Assembly: GCF_900114235.1 (NCBI RefSeq)
Contig: NZ_FOSJ01000011.1
Location: 1 to 59,444, forward strand
Origin: Marinilactibacillus piezotolerans
Lineage (GTDB): Bacteria > Bacillota > Bacilli > Lactobacillales > Carnobacteriaceae_A
Length of the DNA: 59,444 nt
Reading direction: 5' to 3'
The position numbers were made by a program, and so were the translations under genes. This document shows positions 8,935 through 17,658 of this stretch, piece by piece (positions within the stretch are counted from its first letter, which is position 1; each line of letters opens with the position of its first letter). The notes under the pieces were generated by a model. The model was not told where the DNA came from. It did no database searches and saw only the letters and a list, made by a program, of their open reading frames with translations.

Positions 8935-9651
8935 ATGCCAAAAAAAATGCCTGTATATATTCAAATGCATAACCAGATGAGAGAATGGATCAATACTGGT
9001 GAATGGAAAGAAGGAACCAAAATTCCTTCCGAAAGAGATTTAGCTTTACAGTTTGATGTGAGTCGTATGACGGCTAGACAAGCAGTAAATACCCTCGTAG
9101 ATGAAGGATTACTTGAAAGACGAAGAGGTTCAGGTACATTCGTAGCTTTAGAAAAAGTTCGAGAAAAAATGAGTGGTGTACCAAGTTTTACTGAAACTGT
9201 TGAGCGCCAAGGGAAAACTCCTACAAGCCAATTAGTTGCTTTCCACACTAAACCAGCTAGTATCAGTGAAGCTGAAAAACTAATGATCGAACACAATGAA
9301 GAAGTTCTGATCATGGAAAGAATCCGTTCGGCGGATGGAGTTCCGATTTGTTATGAAGTAGCAACAATCCCTTATAAATATGTGAAAGATTTAAGTAAAA
9401 AACAAATTACACAGCATTTGTTTAAAACGCTGGAAGTAGAAAAAGGCATGCGGGTAGATCATGCAGAACAGACGATTTCGGCTACTTGGGCATCGGAATC
9501 AATAGCAGAGATGTTGGGAATCAAGCGAGGTTCTTCTGTTCTCAGATTACGGCAAGTCAGTTATAGCCAAGATGGTACGCCATTTGAATATGTTCGTTCT
9601 CAATATGTGGGAGATCGGTATGAATTTTTCTTGGAAGCAACTAAAAAGTAG
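8935..9651 (+). CDS. nagR: GntR/HutC-family transcriptional regulator, NagR-like
   Basis: The 238-residue regulator has an N-terminal winged helix (residues 1-75, with IPSERDLALQFDVSRMTARQ and the wing ERRRGSGTFV) and a C-terminal UTRA effector domain (about 90-230, ending in FEYVRSQYVGDRYEF). Homologues YvoA/NagR repress N-acetylglucosamine genes and release DNA on binding a phosphorylated amino sugar. The likely target is the palindrome at 6921-6934. ATG 8935 is chosen because AAAGGAAG lies a proper distance upstream; ATG 8911 in the same frame lacks one. It is 104 bases after nagB with no terminator between, so it is probably part of the same operon and autoregulated. The gene name rests on context. 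Confidence 0.88.
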   Translation: MPKKMPVYIQMHNQMREWINTGEWKEGTKIPSERDLALQFDVSRMTARQAVNTLVDEGLLERRRGSGTFVALEKVREKMSGVPSFTETVERQGKTPTSQLVAFHTKPASISEAEKLMIEHNEEVLIMERIRSADGVPICYEVATIPYKYVKDLSKKQITQHLFKTLEVEKGMRVDHAEQTISATWASESIAEMLGIKRGSSVLRLRQVSYSQDGTPFEYVRSQYVGDRYEFFLEATKK

Positions 9652-9707
9652 TTTGGGGAACGCAGCGACTAATGAAGTACATTATTTCTAATAAATGAAT
9701 TTTTTAA

Positions 9708-9739
9708 AACCTGAAGAGTACTTACTCTTTAGGTTTTTT
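9708..9739 (+). terminator. Intrinsic terminator after nagR
   Basis: A 12-bp stem (AACCTGAAGAGT with ACTCTTTAGGTT, one G-U pair) and a short loop are followed by T4-T6. It closes the nag operon. Confidence 0.88.
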
Positions 9740-9907
9740 AAGTTTTTAAAAGATTATAATCACCAAGTTAAAAAATGTGCCAGAAATATAACAATATATA
9801 TTTTTTTAAGACAATTGATTAAGAATTCGATAAAATGGTACTGTTTTACAGTAGACTGTTAACCAGAAAGATAATCAATTACTTTAATTAAAAGGAGAGC
9901 AAATCTT

Positions 9908-10726
9908 ATGAAGGAAAAGTTAAAGCTGGCAAAAACAAATTATTTAATAGCTGTTTTTCTCATATTGGTCTCCTTGAGCATTTTGTATTGGTTTTTAACA
10001 AAACAACAAGAAGCAGAGTCACAAGAACTCACTGAAGAGTATATGGAGCTGACAACTAAAGATTCTGAAAGCATCTTGGATAGAGCCAAGTTTATAACTA
10101 AGCGAGATGGACAAGTCGATATTGCTGTATTGGGAAGTAGTGTAACAAGAGGGAAAGGAGCTACTGCTGAACAGCCAGTTTGGGGAACGAGAGTAGAACA
10201 ACGTTTGAACCAGTATGAAGAAATCAATGCTAAAGTGTGGAACAGAGGATACAATGGCTATAGCACAACCGATTTACTAGTTCAGGAAAAGATTACTGAA
10301 ACGATTGAATCAAAGCCTGATATTGTTATTTTTGAGCTTTGTCTAATCAACAACAATCGATTTCCTCAAAACGATCTATCCTTAACAAAAGAAGAATTAA
10401 TTGGAATTATGAATCGATTCCAGGAAAATCTGCCTAATACGTTAGTTATTCTTACGACAGCGAATCCCACTATTTATAACGATATATATTTAGATAATGG
10501 AACTTTAACCTATGATCAATATAATGATGAAGTGAGTGCTTTTGTTCAAAAACAAGGATGGAATTTTATTGATATTTATTCACTGATGTCCAGAAAAATT
10601 GCAAATTCTAATCATTCGTTAGAATACTATTTAGATGATGCAGTACATCCGAATGGAGAAGGATATAACTTATGGTATACACTACTTGATGAAAGGCTGA
10701 GTAAACCATTGTCAGACTTGAAGTAA
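9908..10726 (+). CDS. Membrane-anchored SGNH/GDSL-type hydrolase
   Basis: The 272-residue protein has one N-terminal membrane segment (about residues 12-30) and an extracellular SGNH-hydrolase domain. Block I reads DIAVLGSSVTRG (nucleophile serine within G-S-S rather than the usual G-D-S). Block II is NRGYNGYSTTDL, and block V is DDAVHPNGEGYNLW, giving the catalytic Asp and His. Block III is unusual: ELCLINNN replaces the common GxND. Such enzymes remove acyl or acetyl groups from lipids or polysaccharides. The target is unknown, but the outside location and the neighbouring wall-polymer genes favour a cell-surface substrate. AAAGGAG precedes ATG 9908, and a bidirectional terminator lies just after the stop. 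Confidence 0.8.
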   Translation: MKEKLKLAKTNYLIAVFLILVSLSILYWFLTKQQEAESQELTEEYMELTTKDSESILDRAKFITKRDGQVDIAVLGSSVTRGKGATAEQPVWGTRVEQRLNQYEEINAKVWNRGYNGYSTTDLLVQEKITETIESKPDIVIFELCLINNNRFPQNDLSLTKEELIGIMNRFQENLPNTLVILTTANPTIYNDIYLDNGTLTYDQYNDEVSAFVQKQGWNFIDIYSLMSRKIANSNHSLEYYLDDAVHPNGEGYNLWYTLLDERLSKPLSDLK

Positions 10727-10731
10727 TGGAT

Positions 10732-10777
10732 AAAAAAGTCTTACCGATTCAATAATTGAATCGGTAAGACTTTTTTT
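10732..10777 (+). terminator. Bidirectional intrinsic terminator
   Basis: A very long near-perfect palindrome (AAGTCTTACCGATTCAAT and its complement) is flanked by A6 on the left and T7 on the right, so it works on both strands. It separates the convergent SGNH hydrolase gene and the LCP gene at 10801. Confidence 0.92.
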
Positions 10778-10800
10778 ATAGTAGAGTTCTTGGGTTGAGG

Positions 10801-11901
10801 TTACTCTGTTTCTTCGTATTGTTCCTCTTCTAGTGGATTAGAAAATGAATCACCAGACTCAGAAGGAATATTTTCTAATTCTTCATCGATCCCTACTTCG
10901 CCTTCATCGATACTGTCAGTGGAAGGATCTAATTCTAAGTGCTCACGTAATGTACTTTGAATTTCTTCAATAGATTCATCAAAAGGAAGCCAGACATATA
11001 AATCTAGATCATAGGAAGGGAAATAGACGTAATCTGCTTCGCCTTGTATTTCAAGGGATTCAACATCATTTGCAGCTTCTGTATAATTATTGGCAATTGT
11101 CCAGATTTGTTGACCAGAAAGATTCGTTTGAAGATTTTCTCTTACAGCATCCATTATTGGAGCGAAGTTTACAAATGAGTCTAGAGACATTAGTTTTTCT
11201 GCTAATGTTTGGATGACTTCCTGTTGTCTTTCTTGTCTACCCCAATCGCCTCTTGGATCTTGTTTTCTCATTCGGGCATATCCTAAAGCATGTTCTCCAT
11301 CTACAGTTTGCAGACCCTCTTCGATTTCGATAGCATCTGAATTTTCGTCACTATCTTGTACGGTGAAAGCTAATGGTGAATCTACTGTAATCCCACCTAC
11401 TGCATCGACAAGATCCACTAAGCCTTCAAAATTCAGAGTTGCGTAATAAGAAATAGGGATGTCTAGATATTCTTCAACATAATCAATGGTTCCAGAAACA
11501 CCGTAGATCGTATAGAGAGCATTGATCTTTTCTGAACGGTCTGAATCAGGTAAAGTAATCATCGTGTCTCGAGGGATAGAAACAAGTTTTACAGATTCCT
11601 CATTAGGGTTAATAGTCGCAACAATTAATGTATCAGAACGTCTGGTTCCATCAGCGTCATCGAGCCCAAGTAATAAAACAGAAAAGGGATGTAATTCTTC
11701 TAGACGTGCATCTTGTTCGGAAGTGTCTTGTAGCTCTTCAGGTGTATTTTCAGATACATCACTTAAAACGCGTATGATTTCACTGCCGTAGTAGCCTACT
11801 ACGGTTCCAGTAACGAAAAAAACTAAAACTAAGATAGTAAATAAAATTCGTTTAATCCATTTATTTCTTTTTTGTCTTTTAACATGTTTTTGTGAACGCA
11901 T
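10801..11901 (-). CDS. LytR-CpsA-Psr (LCP) family wall polymer ligase
   Basis: The 366-residue protein has a basic cytoplasmic start, one membrane segment (about residues 17-37) and an extracellular LCP domain. Motifs include FSVLLGLDDADGTRRSDTLI, VKLVSIPRDTMITL, EKINALYTIYG and GYARMRKQDPRGDWGRQERQ, which carry the arginines that bind the lipid pyrophosphate. LCP enzymes transfer teichoic acid or capsule from undecaprenyl-PP to peptidoglycan outside the membrane. After the domain comes an acidic Glu/Asp/Ser-rich tail of about 45 residues. ATG 11901 has GAGGTTG upstream. It is divergent from tagO, and a paralogue lies on the other side of tagO. Confidence 0.9.
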   Translation of the reverse strand: MRSQKHVKRQKRNKWIKRILFTILVLVFFVTGTVVGYYGSEIIRVLSDVSENTPEELQDTSEQDARLEELHPFSVLLLGLDDADGTRRSDTLIVATINPNEESVKLVSIPRDTMITLPDSDRSEKINALYTIYGVSGTIDYVEEYLDIPISYYATLNFEGLVDLVDAVGGITVDSPLAFTVQDSDENSDAIEIEEGLQTVDGEHALGYARMRKQDPRGDWGRQERQQEVIQTLAEKLMSLDSFVNFAPIMDAVRENLQTNLSGQQIWTIANNYTEAANDVESLEIQGEADYVYFPSYDLDLYVWLPFDESIEEIQSTLREHLELDPSTDSIDEGEVGIDEELENIPSESGDSFSNPLEEEQYEETE

Positions 11902-11996
11902 GTCAACCTCGATTCTTTAATTAACTCATTTATTATTTTTTGTTTTAATATTGTAATTCTATTCTCAAGTTTAATTCAGATGATGTAATAATGCAA

Positions 11997-12026
11997 TTGT
12001 GTTTTCGATTCTTTCAATGTTATAAT
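11997..12026 (+). promoter_or_regulatory. tagO promoter
   Basis: TTGTGT (11997-12002) and an extended -10 TGTTATAAT (TATAAT at 12021-12026) are 18 bp apart. A transcript from here starts near 12033, which rules out the upstream ATG 11991 as the translation start. Confidence 0.6.
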
Positions 12027-12059
12027 GAAAGAAAGTTTACCAGAAATGGGATAGTTAAA

Positions 12060-13160
12060 ATGTATGATATGTACTTAGTTCTTCTTGTCTGTATTGCCAC
12101 TGTAATACTCAGTATGATTTTGACTGCTGTTTATAAAAGAGTCGCAATGAAATTCAATTGGGTAGATGTCCCGGATGCAAGAAGAGTTCACAATAAAATA
12201 ATGCCAACAATGGGCGGGATTGCAATTTTTATTGCTTTTTATTTCGCGCTGTTTATTTTGCTGCCGATACCAACTTCACTGATACTTCCCATTTTTTTGG
12301 GTTCGCTGATCGTTTTGTTGACAGGGTGTATAGATGATCTGAAAAACTTAACGCCATTACTAAAAGTAATTGGTATTTTGCTAGGTGCTTTAGTTGTTTA
12401 TTACTTTGGCGGTATCTCCCTGGAAACAATGACACTACCATTGTTTGGAACATTAGAATTTGGTTCTTGGAGTCTGCCTTTTACTTTACTCTGGATTCTC
12501 GGATTTACTAATGCAGTGAATTTGATTGATGGGCTGGATGGTCTCGCAAGTGGCGTTTCCATTATCGCACTTACAACTATGGGAATCATCGGGTTCTTTT
12601 TCCTGACAATACAAGAAGTGTCAATATCAATTATGATTTTTGTACTTGTAGCTGCTATTGCAGGCTTTTTACCTTATAACTTTCATCCTGCTAGTCTTTT
12701 TCTTGGAGACACGGGTGCGTTATTTATAGGATTTATGATTGGAATATTTTCTCTGCAAGGTTTGAAAAATGCTACACTGATTTCACTTGTCTTACCGGTC
12801 GTTATTTTAGGAATACCAGTCACTGACACACTATTTGCAATGATTCGAAGAAAAATGAATCGGCAGTCAATTTCGGTTGCAGATAAAAATCACATTCATC
12901 ATCGGTTGATGTCTTTAGGTTTATCTCACAGACAAACCGTGCTAGCCATTTATAGTGTATCAGCTATTTTCTCAATCATTGCTTTATTGTATAATTTTTC
13001 AACATTCTGGGGTTCAATTTTACTAACTATTTCAGTATTTGTAGGTGTAGAATTGTTCGTAGAGATTATTGGATTAGTTGGGGCAGATAGAAGACCGTTA
13101 TTAAAATCAATACGAGAATTTGGATATAAATTAAACAAAAAGAAACCAGACGATAAATAA
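12060..13160 (+). CDS. tagO: Undecaprenyl-phosphate GlcNAc-1-phosphate transferase (MraY/WecA/TagO family)
   Basis: The 366-residue polytopic membrane protein (about ten hydrophobic segments) transfers GlcNAc-1-phosphate from UDP-GlcNAc to undecaprenyl phosphate, starting wall teichoic acid or related polymer synthesis. Family motifs are VPDARRVHNKIMPTMGGIAI near the start, LTGCIDDLKNL, NAVNLIDGLDGLASG (Mg-binding Asp), LFLGDTGALF and the cytoplasmic loop KNHIHHRLMSLGLSHRQ. The start at 12060 is preferred over ATG 11991 because a good promoter overlaps the latter; the ribosome binding site (GGGAT) is weak. It lies between two LCP genes, so synthesis start and final attachment are encoded together. 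The TagA-like enzyme at 2337 would use its product. Confidence 0.92.
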   Translation: MYDMYLVLLVCIATVILSMILTAVYKRVAMKFNWVDVPDARRVHNKIMPTMGGIAIFIAFYFALFILLPIPTSLILPIFLGSLIVLLTGCIDDLKNLTPLLKVIGILLGALVVYYFGGISLETMTLPLFGTLEFGSWSLPFTLLWILGFTNAVNLIDGLDGLASGVSIIALTTMGIIGFFFLTIQEVSISIMIFVLVAAIAGFLPYNFHPASLFLGDTGALFIGFMIGIFSLQGLKNATLISLVLPVVILGIPVTDTLFAMIRRKMNRQSISVADKNHIHHRLMSLGLSHRQTVLAIYSVSAIFSIIALLYNFSTFWGSILLTISVFVGVELFVEIIGLVGADRRPLLKSIREFGYKLNKKKPDDK

Positions 13161-13177
13161 TCATCTGGTTTCTTTTT
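13141..13177 (+). terminator. Bidirectional terminator between tagO and the second LCP gene
   Basis: A hairpin pairing AGAAACCAGA with its complement TCTGGTTTCT (plus GAT/ATC inside) spans the tagO stop. T5 follows on the plus strand, and a T-rich stretch follows on the minus strand, so it can stop both convergent genes. Confidence 0.85.
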
Positions 13178-13181
13178 GTAT

Positions 13182-14291
13182 TTACTGTGAATCTGTCTCT
13201 GGTTCAGCAGTTTCAAGTTCTGTTATAGTAGTCTCTTGATTAGAAGAGTTGTTTGATGTGGTCTCTTCATCATTATTCTCATCAGTATAAGCTGAATCAT
13301 CAGAGAAATTTGGATCAAGAGAATTTTGTAATTCCAGTTGGATATTTGCAAAGCTAGTTGGATCGATTTTAACTAGATCCATGCCTCTTTCAGTAAAGCT
13401 TGACCATTCAAAAACGTGTGATTGTATTGCGAAGTCAGAATTAAGACCCGTTTTAGCAAGAGCAGTCATATCACTGATACGCATATTCGTACGCATATTA
13501 GCCCCGACTGTTTCAACAATATCCGTATATTTAGGAATGGAACCGATATTTAAAGCTTTTTTCATAATCGCTTCTATTACTAGCTGCTGACGATGGCCGC
13601 GTTCTACATCGTTGTCAATTTTTCTAGTTCTAGCTAGTGCAAGCGCTTCTTCTCCGTTTAACGTTTGTAGTCCTTCCTCTAAATGAATCATTCCAGATTT
13701 TCCAGAAGAATCTTGCTCAGAGAAGGTGATAGGGACATCCATTTCAATCCCGCCTAAAGCATCAATGATCTCTAAAAAAGCATCAAAATTGAAAGTAGCA
13801 TAATAGTGGATAGGCACGTCTAGCCATGATTCTACAGTTTCGATCATTGTACTTTCTTGCCCTAGTGCATAAGCAGAATTAATCCGATCGTACTTAACGA
13901 CTTGATTATCTTGCATGATCGGTACATAAGTATCACGGGGAATAGAAACCATATTCATTTTGCGAGTAATCGGATTTACAGTAGCGTAAATAATGGAATC
14001 TGCACGAGTTGAACCCAAAGATCGAGAATCTTCTTGATCGTTATCGACCCCAAGGATCAGAAAAGATACGGGTTCGGTTATTGGATCAACCTCTGCGACT
14101 GGAGTAGATCGTTCTACTTCTTGATAAGAAGCTTCAATTGCATTTTCAGTTGTAGCAAGCAGTCTTGCAAAATAAGCCATAGCAAATAAAATGATGGTGA
14201 AAAGTGGAATGAGAATAGCTAAGGCAATTTTTTGTTTTTTCTTTTTACTTGAACGTCGTACATTAGAACGACTATTATTATTTTTAGACAA
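13182..14291 (-). CDS. LytR-CpsA-Psr (LCP) family wall polymer ligase
   Basis: This is a second LCP enzyme, 369 residues from the chosen TTG start. It has a Ser/Lys/Arg-rich cytoplasmic start, one membrane segment (about residues 22-45) and an LCP domain with SFLILGVDNDQED, MVSIPRDTYVPIM, YDRINSAYALG and ALARTRKIDNDVERGHRQQ, the polar lipid-pyrophosphate contacts. A Ser/Thr/Asn/Glu-rich tail follows. The frame is open to ATG 14333, but TTG 14291 has a perfect AAAGGAG eight bases upstream on the minus strand, so it is the likely start. It is paralogous to the product at 10801 and converges on tagO, with which it shares a terminator. Confidence 0.9.
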   Translation of the reverse strand: MSKNNNSRSNVRRSSKKKKQKIALAILIPLFTIILFAMAYFARLLATTENAIEASYQEVERSTPVAEVDPITEPVSFLILGVDNDQEDSRSLGSTRADSIIYATVNPITRKMNMVSIPRDTYVPIMQDNQVVKYDRINSAYALGQESTMIETVESWLDVPIHYYATFNFDAFLEIIDALGGIEMDVPITFSEQDSSGKSGMIHLEEGLQTLNGEEALALARTRKIDNDVERGHRQQLVIEAIMKKALNIGSIPKYTDIVETVGANMRTNMRISDMTALAKTGLNSDFAIQSHVFEWSSFTERGMDLVKIDPTSFANIQLELQNSLDPNFSDDSAYTDENNDEETTSNNSSNQETTITELETAEPETDSQ

Positions 14292-14348
14292 ATCTAGTAC
14301 TCCTTTATAGGAAGAAAGTTTAATAAATGGCAAAATAATCTATTCTAC

Positions 14349-14377
14349 ATTATTATCTTTCTAGTTGTTAGTGTCAA
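14349..14377 (-). promoter_or_regulatory. Promoter of the second LCP gene
   Basis: On the minus strand a consensus TTGACA (complement of 14372-14377) and AATAAT (complement of 14349-14354) are separated by 17 bp. It lies about 60 bases upstream of the TTG start. Confidence 0.65.
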
Positions 14378-14473
14378 GCTTAGACAGAAAATTTTATGAT
14401 ACTGTATAGTTTATGTGCAAAACTAGACACAAAATTATCATATTTGTAAAAATATAGATTAAATTAATAAATT

Positions 14474-15109
14474 TTATTCACTTACTTCTAATTCAATCCA
14501 GGCTTGTTTCCCTCGGGTACAAACTCCTTGGTCACTAGTCCATTCGGTTACTTCGTTAAGGAACTGTTCGATATTCTCTAAACGAATTAGACATTCAAAA
14601 CTTACTGATTCAGTATAATGGATTTCCTGTAAAATATATTCAGATTGTCTAAGCTGATTTTCAAATTTTCCACTCATAGGATAAGAAACACTTACAGTAA
14701 TGAATTGGTGTAACTGGCGTTCAACTATTCCAATAGAAGAAAGAGCAGCGTTGACAGAACCACTGTAAGCTCTAATCAGTCCTCCGGCACCCAATTTTAT
14801 CCCGCCAAAATATCTTGTGACAACAGCGGTAATGTTATTTAAGTTTCTTTTCTTAAGAATCTCTAACATAGGAACGCCGGCAGTACCGCTTGGTTCGCCA
14901 TCATCATGAGCGCGCTGGAATTCTTGTCTTTCTCCCAATATGTAAGCTGAACAATTATGATTAGCTTTCCAATGTTCTTTTTTTATTGATTCAATATGGT
15001 GTATAGCTTCTTCTTCTGTTTCAGTTCTTTTTAAGTGGCAAATAAAGCGTGATTTTTTTATTTGGATTTCATGCGAACCGTTTTCTTTTATGGTCCGGAA
15101 ATTCTGCAT
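14474..15109 (-). CDS. yigZ: YigZ/IMPACT family protein
   Basis: The 211-residue protein belongs to UPF0029/IMPACT. The N-terminal domain (about 1-130) has KKSRFICHLKRTETEEEA, NCSAYILGER, the signature DDGEPSGTAGVPMLEIL and VVTRYFGGIKLGAGGLIRAY. The C-terminal DUF1949 domain is an EF-G-like ferredoxin fold. Its biochemical role is not settled; the eukaryotic relative binds the Gcn1 translation-stress factor. The length matches bacterial members (Bacillus YvyE). The gene is divergent from degV, and the spacer of 160 bases must hold both promoters. Nothing unusual was seen. Confidence 0.92.
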   Translation of the reverse strand: MQNFRTIKENGSHEIQIKKSRFICHLKRTETEEEAIHHIESIKKEHWKANHNCSAYILGERQEFQRAHDDGEPSGTAGVPMLEILKKRNLNNITAVVTRYFGGIKLGAGGLIRAYSGSVNAALSSIGIVERQLHQFITVSVSYPMSGKFENQLRQSEYILQEIHYTESVSFECLIRLENIEQFLNEVTEWTSDQGVCTRGKQAWIELEVSE

Positions 15110-15271
15110 ATTTAAATCAACCTTTCTCTTTTTTATCCAATTAGTGTATAATGAATCTGGTGTGTTTACAAGGCGACTTTTTCATTAGAAATTTAGATAT
15201 TTTCGCTGAAAATTACTTTTTTATGAAAACCATATATTCTGACTAGAGTATTATAGAGACGAGGTGAAAAG

Positions 15272-16129
15272 ATGAGTATAGCCGTTGTAACAGATAGTAC
15301 AGCTTATTTATCTCATGAACAATATGATTTATATAATATCTATTCGGTTCCTTTATCATGTATAGTTCAAAGTGAGGTATACAAAGAAGAAATAGATATT
15401 ACTTCAGAAGAATTTTTTTTAAGAGTACGGGAAATGGATAAACTACCTACTAGTTCACAACCTACTGTGGGAGATTTTACTGCACTTTATGAAGAATTAG
15501 GAAAAGAATATGATGCCATTATTAGTATACATTTATCAAGTGGAATTTCAGGGACTTATCAAAATGCAGTAAGTGTGTCACAAGCTATTGAACATGTAGA
15601 GATTTATCCTTATGATTCTGAACTGGCAGCTGCCGGGCAAGCATTTCAAGTTATAGAAGCTGCCAAGTTAGCACAAAAAGGTGCTACAGTTGAAGAAATT
15701 CTGAAAAAATTAGATCAGATCAAAGAAGCAACAGAATTATATTTTGTTGTAGACGATCTAACAAACCTTGTGAAAGGTGGTAGATTATCAAGAGCTGCAG
15801 GAAGTGTAGCCACTCTATTAAGTATTAAACCAGTTTTAACATTTGTAGATGGATTGATTGTACCTTTTGATAAAATACGTACAAAGAAAAAAGCTTTGCG
15901 AAAGATTGAAAACTTGTTAGAAGAATCTGTACGTTCTTCTGATTATCCTATCCAAGCTACAGTTGTGCATGCTTTCAGTGAACAAGAAGGCTTAGCATTT
16001 AAAGAAAATTTAGAAACGAAATTTCCAGACGTAGAATTTAATCTCAGCTTTTTAGGTCCTGTTATCGGAGTGCATACAGGGGAAGGTGCAATAGGAATGA
16101 CATGGACAATAAAAACAAGTGATGAATAG
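15272..16129 (+). CDS. DegV family fatty-acid-binding protein (FakB type)
   Basis: The 285-residue DegV protein starts IAVVTDSTAYL, has the lipid-binding TSQPTVGDF loop and HLSSGISGTYQNA, then VDDLTNLVKGGRLSRAAG, SIKPVLTFVDG and the end LGPVIGVHTGEGAIGMTW. FakB proteins hold an exogenous fatty acid so that FakA kinase can phosphorylate it for phospholipid synthesis. No fakA lies in the window. The start has GAGGTGAAAAG upstream. The gene is monocistronic and followed by a strong terminator. Several DegV paralogues usually occur per genome with different chain preferences, which cannot be read here. Confidence 0.92.
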   Translation: MSIAVVTDSTAYLSHEQYDLYNIYSVPLSCIVQSEVYKEEIDITSEEFFLRVREMDKLPTSSQPTVGDFTALYEELGKEYDAIISIHLSSGISGTYQNAVSVSQAIEHVEIYPYDSELAAAGQAFQVIEAAKLAQKGATVEEILKKLDQIKEATELYFVVDDLTNLVKGGRLSRAAGSVATLLSIKPVLTFVDGLIVPFDKIRTKKKALRKIENLLEESVRSSDYPIQATVVHAFSEQEGLAFKENLETKFPDVEFNLSFLGPVIGVHTGEGAIGMTWTIKTSDE

Positions 16130-16175
16130 TACGATTTATTATTGAATGACAAATTAAGTAAATGAAATTTAGCTG

Positions 16176-16204
16176 AACTAGCGTATTTATACGCTAGTTT
16201 TTTA
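16176..16204 (+). terminator. Intrinsic terminator after degV
   Basis: A perfect 10-11-bp stem (AACTAGCGTAT with ATACGCTAGTT), with almost no loop, is followed by T5-T6. Confidence 0.9.
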
Positions 16205-16284
16205 TTTATTAAAGAAAAATAAAGTTATCTTTTCAGATCACTGATCAGTATATAAGTAGAATATTTATATAAGGGGATCATGAA

Positions 16285-17658
16285 ATGAGGGAATGTTTCG
16301 ATAAATCAATTTTATTTGGTAGAGAAGTATTGAAACAGGAATTAACAGAAGAAAGCGACTTTACAGAAGAGTTAGAGCTTAGGCTAGAGACAAGCACAGG
16401 ATTTATTAAACGAAACGGAAAAGAATATTGTCGAAGATGCAATGCACCAGTTTATCCCATAGAGCAGAATCAGTGTTACTGTAAACAGCCTTGTACTTAT
16501 TGCACGAAGTGCATACAGATGGGTAAAGTCAGACGCTGCAGTACATTTTATCATCTTCCAGAACCAAATATTTTTCAAAAAGCTGCTGAACCAATTTTAC
16601 ACTGGAAAGGAAGGTTGTCGTCGCAGCAGGAAATAGCATCTGAGGAGTTGGTTCAGACGATTAAAAAAAATGAAACTAGACTCTTATGGGCAGTAGCTGG
16701 AGCTGGTAAAACAGAAATGCTTTTTTCAGGAATCGAAACAGCAATTAGACAAAATAAAAGGATTTGTCTGGCTTCTCCTCGAGTAGATGTTTGTTTAGAA
16801 TTAGCCCCTAGACTTAAAAACGCCTTTCCAACAGTTACAATGATTGTTTTATACGGAGGTATGGAAGAAGCCTATACTTATACACAGCTTGTGGTGGCGA
16901 CTACTCATCAGTTGTATCGATTCAAAGAAGCTTTTGATTTGCTGATAATTGATGAAATTGATGCTTTTCCTTTCAGATTAGATGATTCGTTGCAGTTTGC
17001 ATCAGAAAAAGCACGAAAAAAGGAATCTGCACTTATATATCTTACGGCAACACCAGACAGAATATACCAGAAAAAAATTAAAGAAAACAAAATACAATCT
17101 AGTATCTTACCAGCCAGATATCATGGTCATGCTTTGCCAGTTCCTGTAACGGTCAAGGAAAACAATTGGAAAGAACGCTTGCTGAAAAATCCGATGAAAA
17201 CAAAAGTTTATAGAAAAATATTGGAACTATTAAAATCAGAGAAAAGGTTCTTAGTATTTGTTCCGAATATTAAATGGATGGAACAATTTGAATGTATCTT
17301 AAGAGAAGTTATTCCAAAGAAAAAGTTTGAATCAGTTCATTCAGAAGACTCAGATAGAAAAAGAAAAGTCCAAGCTATGCGGGATCAAAAGCTTGATTTT
17401 CTATTGACTACAACAATATTAGAGAGAGGTGTCACATTTATAGATATTGATGTACTGGTTATTGGAGCGGATGATCAGATCTATACGGAGTCAGCATTGG
17501 TGCAAATAGCGGGACGTGCAGGTCGTTCACCTGATTATCCTAGTGGAGAAGTGATTTATTATCATGACGGTTTGACGATTGCAATCAAAAGAGCAATCAA
17601 ACAAATAAAAAGAATGAATCATATCGCAAGGAGCAGAGGACTGATAAAAAATGAATAA
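16285..17658 (+). CDS. comFA: Competence DNA-uptake ATPase ComFA
   Basis: The 457-residue DEAD/DEAH helicase drives single-stranded DNA through the competence uptake channel. It has a zinc-binding cysteine cluster (about residues 48-85: CRRC, CYCKQPC, CTKC, C), then Walker A AVAGAGKTEM, the DEID box in LLIIDEIDAFPF, motif III YLTATPDR, and the C-terminal helicase domain with TTTILERGVTF and QIAGRAGRSP. Size and layout match ComFA. The ribosome binding site AAGGGGATC precedes ATG 16285. It overlaps comFC by 8 bases. I could not identify a clear competence sigma-factor box upstream. Presence of the pair suggests natural transformation potential but does not prove it. Confidence 0.95.
   Translation: MRECFDKSILFGREVLKQELTEESDFTEELELRLETSTGFIKRNGKEYCRRCNAPVYPIEQNQCYCKQPCTYCTKCIQMGKVRRCSTFYHLPEPNIFQKAAEPILHWKGRLSSQQEIASEELVQTIKKNETRLLWAVAGAGKTEMLFSGIETAIRQNKRICLASPRVDVCLELAPRLKNAFPTVTMIVLYGGMEEAYTYTQLVVATTHQLYRFKEAFDLLIIDEIDAFPFRLDDSLQFASEKARKKESALIYLTATPDRIYQKKIKENKIQSSILPARYHGHALPVPVTVKENNWKERLLKNPMKTKVYRKILELLKSEKRFLVFVPNIKWMEQFECILREVIPKKKFESVHSEDSDRKRKVQAMRDQKLDFLLTTTILERGVTFIDIDVLVIGADDQIYTESALVQIAGRAGRSPDYPSGEVIYYHDGLTIAIKRAIKQIKRMNHIARSRGLIKNE

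Noticed and set aside
16201-16284. Competence sigma-factor box upstream of comFA
   Set aside because: The best match (AGTAGAATA) lacks the TACGAATA core, so I do not call it.
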